DNA from: Perkinsela sp. pyNocScin1
Lineage: Eukaryota > Euglenozoa > Kinetoplastea > Prokinetoplastida > Perkinselidae
DNA length: 64,000 nt
Assembly (NCBI GenBank): GCA_964019655.1
Contig: CAXHTR010000006.1
Span: 248,001-312,000 of the forward strand
Direction of reading: 5' to 3'
Shown: positions 34,916 to 44,613 of the stretch, piece by piece
Layout of the letters: each line of letters begins with the position of its first letter
Numbering within the stretch: position 1 is the stretch's first letter
The notes under the pieces: model-generated
Seen by the model: only the letters and a program-made list of their open reading frames with translations
The model's database searches: none
What the model was told of the DNA's origin: nothing
Translations under genes and position numbers: made by a program

Positions 34916-35500
34916 TTATTTTGCTGGTTTACGTCTTTTAGTGGTTGTCTGCTGCTTTGGCTTCTGGCGTTTCTGCTGCCTCGGGGAGCTAAATGGCCCC
35001 CCTCCACGGCTGAAGGCAAAATTTGAGAATATATCCTCGATCGATATGCCATCATCTCTCCGGAATGATCTTGACGAGCGAGGCTGGGATCCTGAACGAT
35101 AAACCGTATAAGTGTACGCACCATTCTTCCCTTGACGGGATGACGCAAAAGGATGCGAGCTGGATGTTGGTGTTTGTCGAATCATATCATATTCTTTGCG
35201 TTTATCTTTGTCTGAGAGTGTTGTGTAAGCCTCGTTTATTTCCTTATATTTTTCTTGGGCTTTCTTATCCTTGTTTTTATCAGGGTGATACTTCCAAGAT
35301 AGCTTACGATACGCCTTCTTGATTTGCCTGTCGCTCGCGTTTTTTGGGACATCTAAAATTTTGTAAAGATCCTTCTGAGCATTCATATTCTGTGCAGGCT
35401 GTCCACGCCGCTGATCCTGCGATTGGTGGTAGCGAAAAAAGTCATGGAAATCAAAGCTGGCGAGGGGCATGGCCGCAATCACCAAGTGACTCACAAGCAT
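34916..35500 (-). CDS. J-domain protein (Hsp40)
   Basis: 194 residues. The J domain (about 31-98) has the HPD motif ([20 protein letters not shown]) and the [20 protein letters not shown] helix. The N-terminus ([20 protein letters not shown]) is weakly hydrophobic and could be a short signal. After the J domain comes a serine/glycine stretch with [14 protein letters not shown], a D-I-F-x-x-F motif like that in the G/F region of class B J-proteins, and a basic tail. There is no zinc finger or beta-barrel domain. A co-chaperone for an Hsp70; the compartment is not clear. Confidence 0.82.
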   Translation of the reverse strand: MLVSHLVIAAMPLASFDFHDFFRYHQSQDQRRGQPAQNMNAQKDLYKILDVPKNASDRQIKKAYRKLSWKYHPDKNKDKKAQEKYKEINEAYTTLSDKDKRKEYDMIRQTPTSSSHPFASSRQGKNGAYTYTVYRSGSQPRSSRSFRRDDGISIEDIFSNFAFSRGGGPFSSPRQQKRQKPKQQTTTKRRKPAK

Positions 35501-35578
35501 TTCCAGTCAATAACGAAACTTAAAGAAGGATTTATCTTCATGCGAACATACCATCAATAAGATCGATAAAAACGTTAG

Positions 35579-35968
35579 TTATTCACCGGTTTGCGACGAT
35601 TGCTGACTGCTTTTACTCCTTACTAAAAAATCCCTCGCGGCTTTGACTGTCTGCAGTGATGACTCATCTTTATCTTTGTTGGCTAAAGAATCTCCGCACA
35701 GATCAATAAACGTCTCTAAATCAGCTAAAGTCTCATGTAGTCGACGCTGTGAGTCCATGATGCTTGATGCATGATCAGCAATGACATTTCGCTGCCAATT
35801 CATCCTGCTCTTGCGTTCACCATCGTCAAAGTCAGGCGATATTTCAATGGCATGAAGCCTTGAAACTTCCGATTCGTATGATTTTTCATTTTCTCTCGCG
35901 TCAATCAATAACCTTCGAACACTTCCAATTTTAATACTGAACGCCTTCTTGATTTCCTCCTGCGACAT
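35579..35968 (-). CDS. TBCA: tubulin-folding cofactor A
   Basis: 129 residues in a three-helix bundle pattern. The first helix IKKAFSIKIGSVRRLLIDARENEK matches the cofactor A opening (K-I-K-x-G-x-V-x-R-L), and SIMDSQRRLHETLADLETFI matches its D-x-Q-R-R-L-x-x-x-x-x-D-L signature. Cofactor A captures beta-tubulin after release from the chaperonin. It is a little longer than the usual approximately 108 residues. Tubulin folding factors remain here although no flagellar gene was seen in the window. Confidence 0.82.
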   Translation of the reverse strand: MSQEEIKKAFSIKIGSVRRLLIDARENEKSYESEVSRLHAIEISPDFDDGERKSRMNWQRNVIADHASSIMDSQRRLHETLADLETFIDLCGDSLANKDKDESSLQTVKAARDFLVRSKSSQQSSQTGE

Positions 35969-36068
35969 ATTGTATGCCTCGTCACTTCCTAATTATGGAA
36001 AACATAAATCTACTCACAGTAGTTGTGGCGAATCACGTTATTTTTACTACACGAATGATTTTCACCAC

Positions 36069-37310
36069 TCACTTTTCTCTTCCCATTGTCAGTTTTAAGG
36101 TAAGAACGATGCCACCTGCGAAAATAACCAGAAGAAGACCCAAAATGATTGTTCTTCTGCGCGCAGATTGGGAAAGTATCTTGCTTTGACGAATCGTTCG
36201 AGCTGATCTCTCCACATACTGGTTCGCATTCTGCATGTTGAGATAGATGTCGTCTACCAAGTCAGACTGACTTGAGAGTAAAGTAGACATGTCGGTGAAT
36301 AGATCATTAAGCTCATAAAGAGATTTTTCAACCTTGAGAACTTCGTTTGTGAGCTCAGTCATCACCTCAAGCTTGTGTAATGCAATTTCTTCGTAATATT
36401 TATCACTGACATAGGAAACCATAGCCGGAGAAGACGAGTAGCGCGGGAAGTCTTCCACGTGATCTTCAGAGGCATTATTTGGCTGGAATTTTTCATGCGG
36501 AACATCCTTTCCCTTTGCTTTCTCCGCAGGTTTGTAATTTACGATCAGCTCGACCAATTTTTTTAGCTCTAGTATCTCGCTAGATTCTTGCTGTAAATCT
36601 TCGTTTATTCCTCTATCTTTCATGAGTTCAGAGAATACAATCTCTTTGAAACGCTTTTCTCGTTCTACTTGAACGTCATAGAAGCTTTGTGAGGCGCTTG
36701 TGAACCTTTTCAAGCAGTATCGGTATTGATTTTGTATCATGCGAAGGTCAGAACTAATTGATGCAACACTCTCAGCTGCTACATCAGTTTCACGATCATC
36801 GCTCACTGATTCTATTTTCAACATACGCTCCATAAGAAGAATCTGCTTATTCAGTAGTACAAGCGACGGTTTGGTTACTTTAAGTGCACGCTCTATATGT
36901 TTAACGAGCTCATCAATCGCAACTTGAAGGTGTTTTTGCTCATCAGTAGATTGGTATTCATTTTCGCTGGGTTCCGGGTCATCACTAATGCCAATAGAAT
37001 AATATCGATCTATCAATTCCCGCACTTGCAGCAAAATATAATCTGCACTCTGTTGTTCAGTAATGCTCGCTAGCTGCGATGCATAGGAATCGATATCTTT
37101 TGAACTTTTAACAATCGAGTCAGTGAGAGATCGGGAATTTTCAAGAACGCTTTCTGAATTGTACGTAATTTTTTCACCTTGAATCGTATATCTAGTCAGA
37201 AGCGTCTCTTCCCCATTGATCACCTTGGATTTTCTTTTTAGCTTATCTGTAGAATTTTTCCCTATTTCCTTCTCTCTAGAGCCTAGAAGGTGCTCTGCAG
37301 CACTCGGCAT
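36069..37310 (-). CDS. syntaxin-like Qa-SNARE
   Basis: 413 residues. The C-terminal SNARE helix has the central-layer glutamine in TLLSSQSDLVDDIYLNMQNA, followed by NQYVERSARTIRQS, a basic patch (SQSARRR) and a membrane anchor IILGLLLVIFAGGIVLTL, with a short lumenal end. The N-terminal three quarters is helical and acidic, as in an Habc domain, but longer than in most syntaxins (about 300 residues before the SNARE helix), which may point to a syntaxin-18/Ufe1 type. It is the first gene of the minus-strand cluster, next to the divergent switch. Confidence 0.72.
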   Translation of the reverse strand: MPSAAEHLLGSREKEIGKNSTDKLKRKSKVINGEETLLTRYTIQGEKITYNSESVLENSRSLTDSIVKSSKDIDSYASQLASITEQQSADYILLQVRELIDRYYSIGISDDPEPSENEYQSTDEQKHLQVAIDELVKHIERALKVTKPSLVLLNKQILLMERMLKIESVSDDRETDVAAESVASISSDLRMIQNQYRYCLKRFTSASQSFYDVQVEREKRFKEIVFSELMKDRGINEDLQQESSEILELKKLVELIVNYKPAEKAKGKDVPHEKFQPNNASEDHVEDFPRYSSSPAMVSYVSDKYYEEIALHKLEVMTELTNEVLKVEKSLYELNDLFTDMSTLLSSQSDLVDDIYLNMQNANQYVERSARTIRQSKILSQSARRRTIILGLLLVIFAGGIVLTLKLTMGREK

Positions 37311-37851
37311 TGACGATCGACGAAAAGTAATCTTAAAGAGTTAAGCACGAATCAGTATAAAATTCTGAAACACATTAAACTATGATCCCGTGCCGTAAAA
37401 ATTTAAAGCATCAATAAATGATACCTCGTGCACCAGTGCAATAGCTCGGGCTTCGGTGAATTATTTTTAATGCACCTAATTTACGGGTGAGGGTCAAATT
37501 TTTTACCCAGCGCTTTCCTTATCACTAGCAAATCATGCTTCTACGTTGCTAGGTGAACTCAAATAATTCTACCCACGAAATAGAATTCTGCAACATTTCC
37601 TCTTGATTTTCATCCATTTTATGTGACTTATCAGATCCCTTGCGAAATCCTGCTAAGGAAGCCCTAATTCTTGAAAGGGCAGGGGAGTATTCGGTACCTT
37701 GTAGAGTCAGTTAAATGCTGCTTAAAGGTATGGACATCCCATTAAGTTAAATGCTGCTTACAGGCTGTAATGCTGTAGACGAAAGATACTAAGGTTCAAC
37801 TCCATGTCCAAAAATTGTTATTATTATTTTCAGCGAGGCTTATTCATAAGA
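37311..37851. other. divergent strand-switch region, likely transcription start zone
   Basis: About 540 AT-rich bases separate the minus cluster (13.3-37.3 kb) from the plus cluster (37.85-64 kb). It contains a direct repeat, GTTAAATGCTGCTTA, at about 37711 and 37746, then a pyrimidine tract ending in TTTTCAG (37827-37833). No ORF is supported. Confidence 0.55.
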
Positions 37852-39495
37852 ATGCATAAAGAGATTGAAAAGTTCATAGCCGAATCAGAAACAGAGCACC
37901 AAGTCCCCGAAGAGCATAAAAAATCTGTTTCTCTACACAACTCCGAGCCTAAGAAGATCAGGCAGATGCAGCTTCACGAAACTCAAGGAACTAGGGAATC
38001 GATGTACGAAGGGACTAAGCTCGAGCTCGAAATGGATGATTCTGACAGAAGATCTCTATCTGCGACTAAGGCTCGATATTCTTGCACCGTCAAACGAACT
38101 ATTTCAAACTTTTCGCTGCTGCAGGAATCGAAAATGCAGAAATACTCTTCTGCAGTGTTCGAAACCCCAACAAAGGATCTTTCTTGTAGAACATTAGAAA
38201 AAGCATCCACACCATACGATGAAATTAGCGTCATAGGTTTATCCAATGGTACTCCGAAAACCATCCCAAAAACTTTGCGCGAGGCAGAGAGCGAGCAGAA
38301 GGCTGGAAAAAATAGTGCTTGCTTATTTCCACTTCCTCCAATAAAACCCGGATCAAAGTTTTCGCTTAGTTCGGTTGATTTTCAGTTTCCGGAGTTCATT
38401 GAAGAGACTGAGCATGAGGGCCATTCTGTTGATTTTCTAATATCTCAGGAGCCCTCTATTCAGAAATGCTCAAATCATGCTCTAACTCTTGTCCTTGACC
38501 TCGATGAGACCTTGATTTATAACCGATTAGGCTTCGGACGAAAGCTTCCGCGACCGCTGTTGCGACCATACCTCATACCATTTCTTTTGTCGATTCCCCA
38601 TAACTTAGTCGAAGTCGTAGTTTGGACAGCATCAACCGCCCAGACTGCACGAGAAGTTGTGGATTTCATACTTGACCAAGCTAAAGATTACCTTGCAGAA
38701 CTTGAACTCCCTGAATTCCATCCAGACCCATCCAAAGAGGGGGGTCAAGGGGAAATTCCTCGATTAATTGATCACATGATCGCTCGAAACTCACATTGGT
38801 ACTTATCACCTCACACCGAGCCTTCTGAAGCACAGGATTTCTCTTCAACAAGCTTTCAATATCATACGAAAGACTTGCGTCTCCTGGGTCGGGATCTCAA
38901 AAAGGTTCTTTTAGTGGAGAATAGCCTTCACTGTTGTAAACTACAGCCGAGAAACTGTGTGATAGTCAAAGATTTCTGCGGCTCTGCAGACTCTATACAA
39001 TATTCCCCTATGAAGGCTGCACCTAAGCAAAGTAAAGAAAAAGTTAATACTGAATATAAAAACTTTCTCAAATATTTACATCGGCTTGAATCAGTATCGG
39101 ATGTAGACATCTCAGCCAATTCTTATCAAGATGCTAGCTCTTTCAGCGAGACATCTGAAGATTTGACTCTAATCCGACTAGCTGCCCTTGTTCGCAAGGC
39201 TGCGCATCAACTGGCTGATAATAGCGGTGATGCAACAGTTCCGAATCTACTCCATGCGTTCAGTCAGAGCAAAATGCTCGTAGAATCCGAGAAAAGTGTA
39301 TCGATCACGGGAACGCACGCTTTTTTCATGAACTACCTCGGTGGACAGACTTTTTCATTACCATCCCTCACAGATATATCTGAAGAACCGAGATCTTTCA
39401 ACTCTCTAAACGCACGGATAAATGCTTCCATTGGCGGCTCTTTCTTCAAAATTCCCAAAGTTGTAGAAGATGTAGAAGGACGTCATACTGTGTAA
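37852..39495 (+). CDS. NIF/FCP1-type (Dullard/Nem1/SCP-like) phosphatase
   Basis: 547 residues. The HAD-type phosphatase domain starts with LVLDLDETLIYNRLGFGRKL (DLDET at about residue 216), then RPLLRPYLIPFLLS, VVVWTASTAQTAREVVDFIL and DLRLLGRDLKKVLLVENS. The last motif normally ends D-N-S; here it is E-N-S, changing a metal-site acid. A long polar N-terminus (about 210 residues) and a C-terminal extension flank the domain, and an insertion of about 60 residues splits it. No membrane helix is seen, unlike Nem1. Candidate roles are lipin or RNA polymerase II CTD dephosphorylation. The ATG at 37804 lies 5' of the probable acceptor AG (37832-37833), so 37852 is preferred. Confidence 0.72.
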   Translation: MHKEIEKFIAESETEHQVPEEHKKSVSLHNSEPKKIRQMQLHETQGTRESMYEGTKLELEMDDSDRRSLSATKARYSCTVKRTISNFSLLQESKMQKYSSAVFETPTKDLSCRTLEKASTPYDEISVIGLSNGTPKTIPKTLREAESEQKAGKNSACLFPLPPIKPGSKFSLSSVDFQFPEFIEETEHEGHSVDFLISQEPSIQKCSNHALTLVLDLDETLIYNRLGFGRKLPRPLLRPYLIPFLLSIPHNLVEVVVWTASTAQTAREVVDFILDQAKDYLAELELPEFHPDPSKEGGQGEIPRLIDHMIARNSHWYLSPHTEPSEAQDFSSTSFQYHTKDLRLLGRDLKKVLLVENSLHCCKLQPRNCVIVKDFCGSADSIQYSPMKAAPKQSKEKVNTEYKNFLKYLHRLESVSDVDISANSYQDASSFSETSEDLTLIRLAALVRKAAHQLADNSGDATVPNLLHAFSQSKMLVESEKSVSITGTHAFFMNYLGGQTFSLPSLTDISEEPRSFNSLNARINASIGGSFFKIPKVVEDVEGRHTV

Positions 39496-39630
39496 AATGA
39501 GTATCCACTCTTGTACCATAATCTCAGCTTACCTTTCATCAGCTGGATGCAAAAAGTATCAGCTTATCATGTCAATGACATAGCTTAAAGAAACTTTGTT
39601 TGCCTCTTTCATTTATTGTATCTAGACAAA

Positions 39631-42600
39631 ATGGCTGGCAGCACTTTGCACCACTTCACTAGAAAGACTCTATCGTCGAAAAAGATTGCACTTTATTCAA
39701 AGCGGCACTTTACCAATACAGACGGCAGTAAGGAGGTTTCCAAATTCATGCCAGGCCGGGAACCATCAAACAGCATGGTTACAGGTAGCTCACTTGACCC
39801 TAAAGGCAAGAAAGTGAGTAAATACTTGACTCCCACGCAGCCAGGAAAGGGTGAGGGCATTCATCCAGAGCATGATCCTTACATAGTGACAAAGCCCAAT
39901 GTTCCCTCAACAAAGCCATTTGACAACATAAACTATGATGTCGAACGCCGGCGGCATTTACTTGAGAAATATGAGCGTGAGACACTTTATTTCAAAAGGC
40001 TTCTTGCTGAAGAGCGTATTGAACAGCAGCACTTCGATTCCTGTCGGGAAGACTCAAAGCTGGCGAAAGCAGCTTTGAGTGAAAACGTGAGGAAGATTGT
40101 GGCTGAAGGTGAGTGGCCATGGTATTCGTTATTTGAGCAGCAAAAGATTGAAAAGTGTACAACAAAAGAAGAACCAAAACCTAAGAATGAGCCTTCTCCA
40201 GCTAGTCCACAAGGAAGTAAGATAGATTTTTTAGAAAAAGGAGAAAAATCTCAGGATACACTGCCAGCCCCTGAAAAGAGCGCCATCTTTACACCTCGTG
40301 CGAGAGACAAGTCACACTATTTCAATGATCTTTCACAATACACATTTCCATTCGCTACTTGGTTCGCACATTTTCACCCATCCCACCTCGTCCAAGTCGA
40401 CAATGTGTATTCCGAAGCGATTCTATGGCTTATAAAAGAGCATGTGTGCTCATCAGTAGGAGTAGAAAAGGAAGAACTGCTAGTGGACAGGAAAGATGGG
40501 CGAGCTAATTTCGCACTGTTTGCTGATACCATGGATCATCTCCTTGATGCTCTTCGAAAGGCAAAGGATAGCGTGGCAAAGTCTATCTATGAACAAAAAG
40601 ATACGATTTTGACGCAAAGCACTGGTAAGTCTGCGACTGGTGCACCTGCAGAAAAGTTTCATGGAATGATTAACTACGCTAGTTTCCGAAGGGCCTACAG
40701 GGATGCCCTTGCGCGAGAGGAAGGAATGAATCCGACAGTCCACGCCAAATATGTCTATGATAAGCTTCGAAGGTGTCACTTGCTATCTGGAGCAGAGTCG
40801 ACGGAAGATTTTGCTTCGGGCAACATCACGGACACGCAGCTCTCTGCAGGGTGGATTTCATCTGTCCAAAGCTACATCCAGCGTGAATCTCTCAAATCCA
40901 TAACACATGAGGCGTTATTAGCTCTCTGGTGTAAGTACGAAACTTTCTTTCTCGTCAACGAGCTTTTACACGCAGCCCATCCCATTTTCGTAAAGGTTGC
41001 TCTATTTCCAGCGATCGCATCGAGGTCTGCTGGCTGTGAGCATCATCTAATCGCAGAGGCTGACAGAAGTACGGAAGCGCGATCACTCTTTTCCAAGTTC
41101 ATTGGTGAAATTCAACGCTACTCCGAATATTTTCTGACAAATAGAAATATTTTAGCGCAATGGACCTCAGTTGTCGGTGATATTCAGGACGGCGAGCTGG
41201 TTCAAAACACGCCTTACTCTTCGATGCTTCGATACCCCTACTCAATATTCACCGATCATAAACACCTCAAAGGTGTGAGCGTCGAGATGTATGCCTACCA
41301 GCACACTGCTTACTACATGTACATGCTTCTTAAAGCCAGTGCGTGCCTCAAATTGGTACATCTCAGCCCTTTGCGGCTCTATCTGCACCATGAAGAGGAG
41401 CAAAGTATCAAAAACGAAGAGCTGCAACGTCGGCCATGGCGATTCAGTGAGTTTAGCCAAGCTGAGGGTATCGAGCGCAATCTTGCAGGCGAACAAAAGC
41501 CTTACAGTCAGGAAGATTTATCATATGGAGAAGTATTTGCAAGATTTCCACAGTTTTTCCATGCTTTCCTCCGCTCATCTTGCTCAGCGTACGATCTGAT
41601 TCGATTTGCACAACGGGTATGCTTTGATCATTGTGTGACAAAAAATTTCTCGAATTATGCCATTTTTGCCGATGCAAAGGATAAAGAAGGAGCTATCGAG
41701 CAGGAATCAGCAAAAATTCACCACTTGTACTCTGCATTCAAGACATTTCCGTTTGTGGAAGCCCCTCGCATAGAAGGTATGGGGCGGGAATCTCCTCTTC
41801 TTCACCCCGTTGATAAGATAGCTTCATCACTAGAGTACATTCAGCGGTATTTAAGCGCTGTATTGGCATATGAAAAGTCAACAGCAGTGCATTCGCCAGT
41901 GAATAAGACGGTGGAAGCACTGCGAGTTTTTCATCCACCGCTCGTTGCTCTATCGGGACAAGGGGAAACGAAACGTATCGTGCGCTACATTGAAAATGAC
42001 CTGCAGCAGGCGCTCGACGTCTTTGCGGCACTTATGCAACGCATCCTAGACCCCACGAAGAACTCGAAAGGTGGCACAGCGGAGTTAGACTCCTCCGCGA
42101 TTGCTCAATCCTTACTTAACCACTTGCGCAGCCACAAAGCGACAAAAGAATACTTTACCAGCGCGTACATCGAGGCAAATCGTCCAAAATTAGAGAGCAA
42201 AGATGAAACAAGTTTCATATGGGAGAACCAGCATGCCGATGTTGCTCAGCGGGCGGCAGAAGCGCTTCAGCAGGCCCAACTTTATTTCACGCTTCCGCAT
42301 TCGAAATCATCTGCACCAGCTGGGCTTACCTCGGTGCAGCGAAATACAGACCATGGGCTTGAAGCGTCAGCCAAGAGCCGAATTTTGTCATCGATCGCAG
42401 TTGCGCTCAACTGTGAAGAGGTTCTCCATGCCATCTGCAAGCTTTGGAGTGCCATCGACCCGACAATAGTTGCTGCCGGCCAAGGACCACTGTCCACGAA
42501 GGCTCGTGATGTAATTGATGCGTACAATGTGCTCCCGTCTCGCCAAAAGCAGGCCACAGAGACGTTCACAAGTGAGGGAAGGCGGGCAGTTCTCGAATCT

Positions 42601-44493
42601 TTGGCGTTCTATGCGAAGGCTGTGCTTCATTCAAAGGAGCTCGTGAGGCTCTCACAGATGCGGCTCCGATACTTCATTCGAACCCTCTTTGTCACGAATC
42701 CTGCTATGGAGTTCGTACCGGATGCATGCGGTGTATCACTTGTGACAGGTGGCCTCTATGGTGACCATGCTGATGATATCGCGCCTCCACAGCGCGTCAC
42801 AGTGTCCGCGTCTCTTGATCAATTTGATCATGAGAATATCAAAGACACTAGCCCCGACGACATTGCGCCCTGGAAGTGTGCCGAAAACGAGAGAACAGCG
42901 CAGCTTACGCTCCCAATTGAGCACGTGACCATCGCGGCTTTTTGCGTGCATCTCGCGCAGCACTTGCCATCTGAGAGCTTTTCGCAGTCCTTCGCACGGT
43001 CATTTATCGACCCGTCTACCCGGTTCTTGCGTAATTTCCTGGTTATGGAGCCAGTGCTGCGCGAAAAGGTCCACCAGGAGCACCCGAACTGGGCAGACCC
43101 AGCAGCGCCCTGCAGCCCACTTCTTGCGAATGGCGAGAAATTCGGGGAGCGGCTCAAGTTTATGCTCTACGAAATGCAGGACGTACTGAAAGACCTCAAG
43201 CGTATCGAAGGTGATTTGCGGCAACAAGCGGGTGCTTCTAGCGAAGGGGCGGAGCCGACGGCCGCGAAAGCGTCTGAAAACCACAACGCGACGCTTCTGA
43301 AGGTCATCTCAAACTCAGACTATAAGCACCTCTTCCCAGGGATCGGGGCCGCAGACAGCAAGGATGCTGATGCACCGTATGCACTGCAGCGCATGCTCGA
43401 GATCTCCCGCGTATACCCGCAGGCAGACACGATATCGAGCACGCTCCTAGAGCTCCTGCAAAAGCAAGTGGGCTTCCCCACCAAATACACCCCTTTAGCA
43501 CAGTGCGGCCCGAAAGAAAAGCCTGGAGCAGAAACCCCTGCGTTCCGTGTGCTCCGTGATTATCTGACTCACGTATCGCTCTTCGAGTGCTCCAAGCAGC
43601 TGCTCTCATCAGCGACGTTTATCTTCTTGCGCGCGACGTTCATCCCTAATCACCTGCAGGCACTTCTTGCGCGCACGTACAACAGCCGTGTCGGCTCACT
43701 CCAAGAGATATTCCCGACAGGGGCGGATAACCATCATCGTACGCTGTGCGACGTGAAAAAGACCGAGACAAAGGACATTACAAAAGGTAGCATGTACTCG
43801 CGCAATGCGTATGCCTCTGGTGAATCCGCTGTGGCGGAGGTGCCGCAGGCAGACCCGAAGAAAAAGCACGTGATCACGGCCGAAGTTGCGAGCCACCTCT
43901 CCTATCTCGAATACAATGTCTTCAAGAAGTTTGACATAGCCGGCAGCGTGCAGCGGTACACAGACCTGCAGAATCGCAACGTGAGCATGCGCGTGCGCCT
44001 TGAAGACCTCCAGGCCCCATCGCACGTGTCTATCGACAGCGAGAAGCCATCGGGCGCACTGTGCGCCTACCCGTACAGGCCATTGTTGTCTGTCCACGGC
44101 ATTCGGCGCCTCCGCATCGTAGCGGGCGAGAAAGTCGGTGGGTCTATTCTCAAGTTTGACCTGGACAGGTACGAAAAGTATCAGGACAACTACGAGTACG
44201 GCGTGAATGTCCTGAGCACACTCATCGCGGATGCCAAAAAGTCGGACCTCGGCGAAGTTGAGAACGTCAGCGGCGAGTACGTCCCGACGGTTGAAGTGAA
44301 GGTACGAAGCAAGAATAAGGGCCTCGCCGGAACTGGCCGAGAGAAAATGCTTGACAGCGTGATCGACTGGGACAGAGTCGAGTCGGAGAGCGAGGCGAGC
44401 TACTCGGCGTATGTCCAGCGGAAGACTGAGAAGGGTGCCGGTGCGTACGTCGGTCCGCAGGCGACATGGTGGAAGGTGAAGATGGGCAAATAA
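39631..44493 (+). CDS. very large unidentified protein, probably mitochondrial
   Basis: 1620 residues, the largest gene in the window. The start at 39631 follows the acceptor TCTAG (AG at 39624-39625); the frame upstream has only TTG. The N-terminus MAGSTLHHFTRKTLSSKKIA is basic and hydroxylated, as in import signals. No catalytic or repeat domain was recognised; the body is helical with many W/Y-rich stretches (TFPFATWFAHFHPSHLVQVD; YVGPQATWWKVKMG at the end). Large lineage-specific proteins like this are common in kinetoplastid mitochondrial ribosomes and their assembly factors; that is only a suggestion. Third-position GC rises clearly in the last third of the gene. Confidence 0.6.
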   Translation: MAGSTLHHFTRKTLSSKKIALYSKRHFTNTDGSKEVSKFMPGREPSNSMVTGSSLDPKGKKVSKYLTPTQPGKGEGIHPEHDPYIVTKPNVPSTKPFDNINYDVERRRHLLEKYERETLYFKRLLAEERIEQQHFDSCREDSKLAKAALSENVRKIVAEGEWPWYSLFEQQKIEKCTTKEEPKPKNEPSPASPQGSKIDFLEKGEKSQDTLPAPEKSAIFTPRARDKSHYFNDLSQYTFPFATWFAHFHPSHLVQVDNVYSEAILWLIKEHVCSSVGVEKEELLVDRKDGRANFALFADTMDHLLDALRKAKDSVAKSIYEQKDTILTQSTGKSATGAPAEKFHGMINYASFRRAYRDALAREEGMNPTVHAKYVYDKLRRCHLLSGAESTEDFASGNITDTQLSAGWISSVQSYIQRESLKSITHEALLALWCKYETFFLVNELLHAAHPIFVKVALFPAIASRSAGCEHHLIAEADRSTEARSLFSKFIGEIQRYSEYFLTNRNILAQWTSVVGDIQDGELVQNTPYSSMLRYPYSIFTDHKHLKGVSVEMYAYQHTAYYMYMLLKASACLKLVHLSPLRLYLHHEEEQSIKNEELQRRPWRFSEFSQAEGIERNLAGEQKPYSQEDLSYGEVFARFPQFFHAFLRSSCSAYDLIRFAQRVCFDHCVTKNFSNYAIFADAKDKEGAIEQESAKIHHLYSAFKTFPFVEAPRIEGMGRESPLLHPVDKIASSLEYIQRYLSAVLAYEKSTAVHSPVNKTVEALRVFHPPLVALSGQGETKRIVRYIENDLQQALDVFAALMQRILDPTKNSKGGTAELDSSAIAQSLLNHLRSHKATKEYFTSAYIEANRPKLESKDETSFIWENQHADVAQRAAEALQQAQLYFTLPHSKSSAPAGLTSVQRNTDHGLEASAKSRILSSIAVALNCEEVLHAICKLWSAIDPTIVAAGQGPLSTKARDVIDAYNVLPSRQKQATETFTSEGRRAVLESLAFYAKAVLHSKELVRLSQMRLRYFIRTLFVTNPAMEFVPDACGVSLVTGGLYGDHADDIAPPQRVTVSASLDQFDHENIKDTSPDDIAPWKCAENERTAQLTLPIEHVTIAAFCVHLAQHLPSESFSQSFARSFIDPSTRFLRNFLVMEPVLREKVHQEHPNWADPAAPCSPLLANGEKFGERLKFMLYEMQDVLKDLKRIEGDLRQQAGASSEGAEPTAAKASENHNATLLKVISNSDYKHLFPGIGAADSKDADAPYALQRMLEISRVYPQADTISSTLLELLQKQVGFPTKYTPLAQCGPKEKPGAETPAFRVLRDYLTHVSLFECSKQLLSSATFIFLRATFIPNHLQALLARTYNSRVGSLQEIFPTGADNHHRTLCDVKKTETKDITKGSMYSRNAYASGESAVAEVPQADPKKKHVITAEVASHLSYLEYNVFKKFDIAGSVQRYTDLQNRNVSMRVRLEDLQAPSHVSIDSEKPSGALCAYPYRPLLSVHGIRRLRIVAGEKVGGSILKFDLDRYEKYQDNYEYGVNVLSTLIADAKKSDLGEVENVSGEYVPTVEVKVRSKNKGLAGTGREKMLDSVIDWDRVESESEASYSAYVQRKTEKGAGAYVGPQATWWKVKMGK

Positions 44494-44600
44494 GATCACA
44501 CAGCGTGTGGTATGTTGATTGTGTAAACCACTTTTTGTGATCTAAGTACCTTGTGAGTGCCATTATGTGAATTTTTTCATTCCTTACGCAGTAAATACAA

Positions 44601-44609
44601 ATGGCGTAA
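44601..44609 (+). promoter_or_regulatory. two-codon upstream ORF (ATGGCGTAA)
   Basis: It lies between the acceptor-like TTACGCAG (ending 44591) and the preferred ATG at 44614, with no AG between the two ATGs. Confidence 0.45.
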
Positions 44610-44613
44610 CTTG

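Noticed and set aside
43696-44499. A 267-codon minus frame at the 3' end of the giant gene
   Set aside because: No motif, wrong strand, explained by the G/C-rich codons of the plus-strand gene.
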